Shown here: in pieces, positions 5,769 to 5,803 of the stretch
Position numbering within the stretch: the first letter of the stretch is position 1
How the letters are laid out: each line of letters begins with the position of its first letter
Assembly (NCBI GenBank): GCA_964478775.1
Contig: CAYZJC010000047.1
Span: forward strand, 1 to 5,803
Reading direction: 5' to 3'
DNA from: PNMQ01 sp964478775
Lineage (GTDB): Bacteria; Pseudomonadota; Alphaproteobacteria; Paracaedibacterales; CAIOTO01
DNA length: 5,803 bases
Program-made: the position numbers and the translations under genes
Notes under the pieces: model-generated
Database searches by the model: none
What the model saw: the letters and a program-made list of their open reading frames with translations, nothing else
Told to the model about the DNA's origin: nothing

Positions 5769-5803
5769 ATGTTAACTTTTCCACTTATTGCCCAAAGCCT
5801 GCT
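5769..5803 (+). CDS. tolB: Possible start of tolB, cut by the window edge
   Basis: An ATG 70 bases after the tolA stop opens a frame that remains open to the window end and encodes 'MLTFPLIAQSL'. This is hydrophobic enough to be the beginning of a signal peptide. In the standard operon tolB, a periplasmic beta-propeller protein with a signal peptide, follows tolA. The assignment rests on gene order and these eleven residues alone. No good ribosome binding site is seen, and the real start may lie further right. Confidence 0.35.
   Translation, partial: MLTFPLIAQSL

Noticed and set aside
1..5803. tRNA or rRNA genes, CRISPR arrays, insertion sequences, phage attachment sites
   Set aside because: No cloverleaf-like segment, spaced repeats, transposase motifs or terminal inverted repeats were seen; spacers are short and accounted for.

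Overview
The window is a conserved chromosomal segment of a low-GC Gram-negative bacterium. The best fit is an alphaproteobacterium, perhaps a protist- or arthropod-associated lineage of the Holosporales/Rickettsiales type. This assignment is an inference: it rests on low GC, the Tol operon layout, the 'VASIWSW' style of the TolQ first membrane helix, and a phytase-like cysteine phosphatase next door. No rRNA or other phylogenetic marker is present to confirm it.

Layout. Positions 1-117 are non-coding and hold a good promoter-like sequence pointing left, out of the window. From 118 to 1335 (minus) lies a gene for an exported cysteine phosphatase related to PTP-like inositol-phosphate phosphatases (phytases). 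A 71-bp spacer follows, with a TATAAT box and a full TTAA-N7-TTAAC motif, the consensus of the alphaproteobacterial regulator CtrA. Next comes hemW (minus, 1407-2573), a radical-SAM heme chaperone. A divergent spacer of about 160 bp carries two back-to-back promoter candidates whose -35 boxes share one perfect palindrome. From 2738 to the right end runs the Tol-Pal operon on the plus strand: ybgC, tolQ, tolR, tolA, and probably the first codons of tolB.

How the genes work together. TolQ and TolR form the proton-driven motor of the inner membrane. TolA transmits its force across the periplasm to TolB-Pal at the outer membrane during envelope constriction. YbgC is the acyl-CoA thioesterase that usually opens this operon. 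HemW and the phosphatase belong to other processes and share only the location.

Sequence quality matters here. Two 10-N runs (4436-4445 in tolR, 4914-4923 in tolA) are assembly gaps, both at proline-rich, low-complexity coding sequence. The tolA gap cannot be 10 bases long if the gene is intact, because the two halves are in different frames. Both genes should be treated as incompletely sequenced, not as pseudogenes.

I found no complete new system. The items most worth a second look are the exported phytase-like phosphatase, its CtrA-like promoter, the 66-residue tail after the TolR core, and the shared palindrome between hemW and ybgC.
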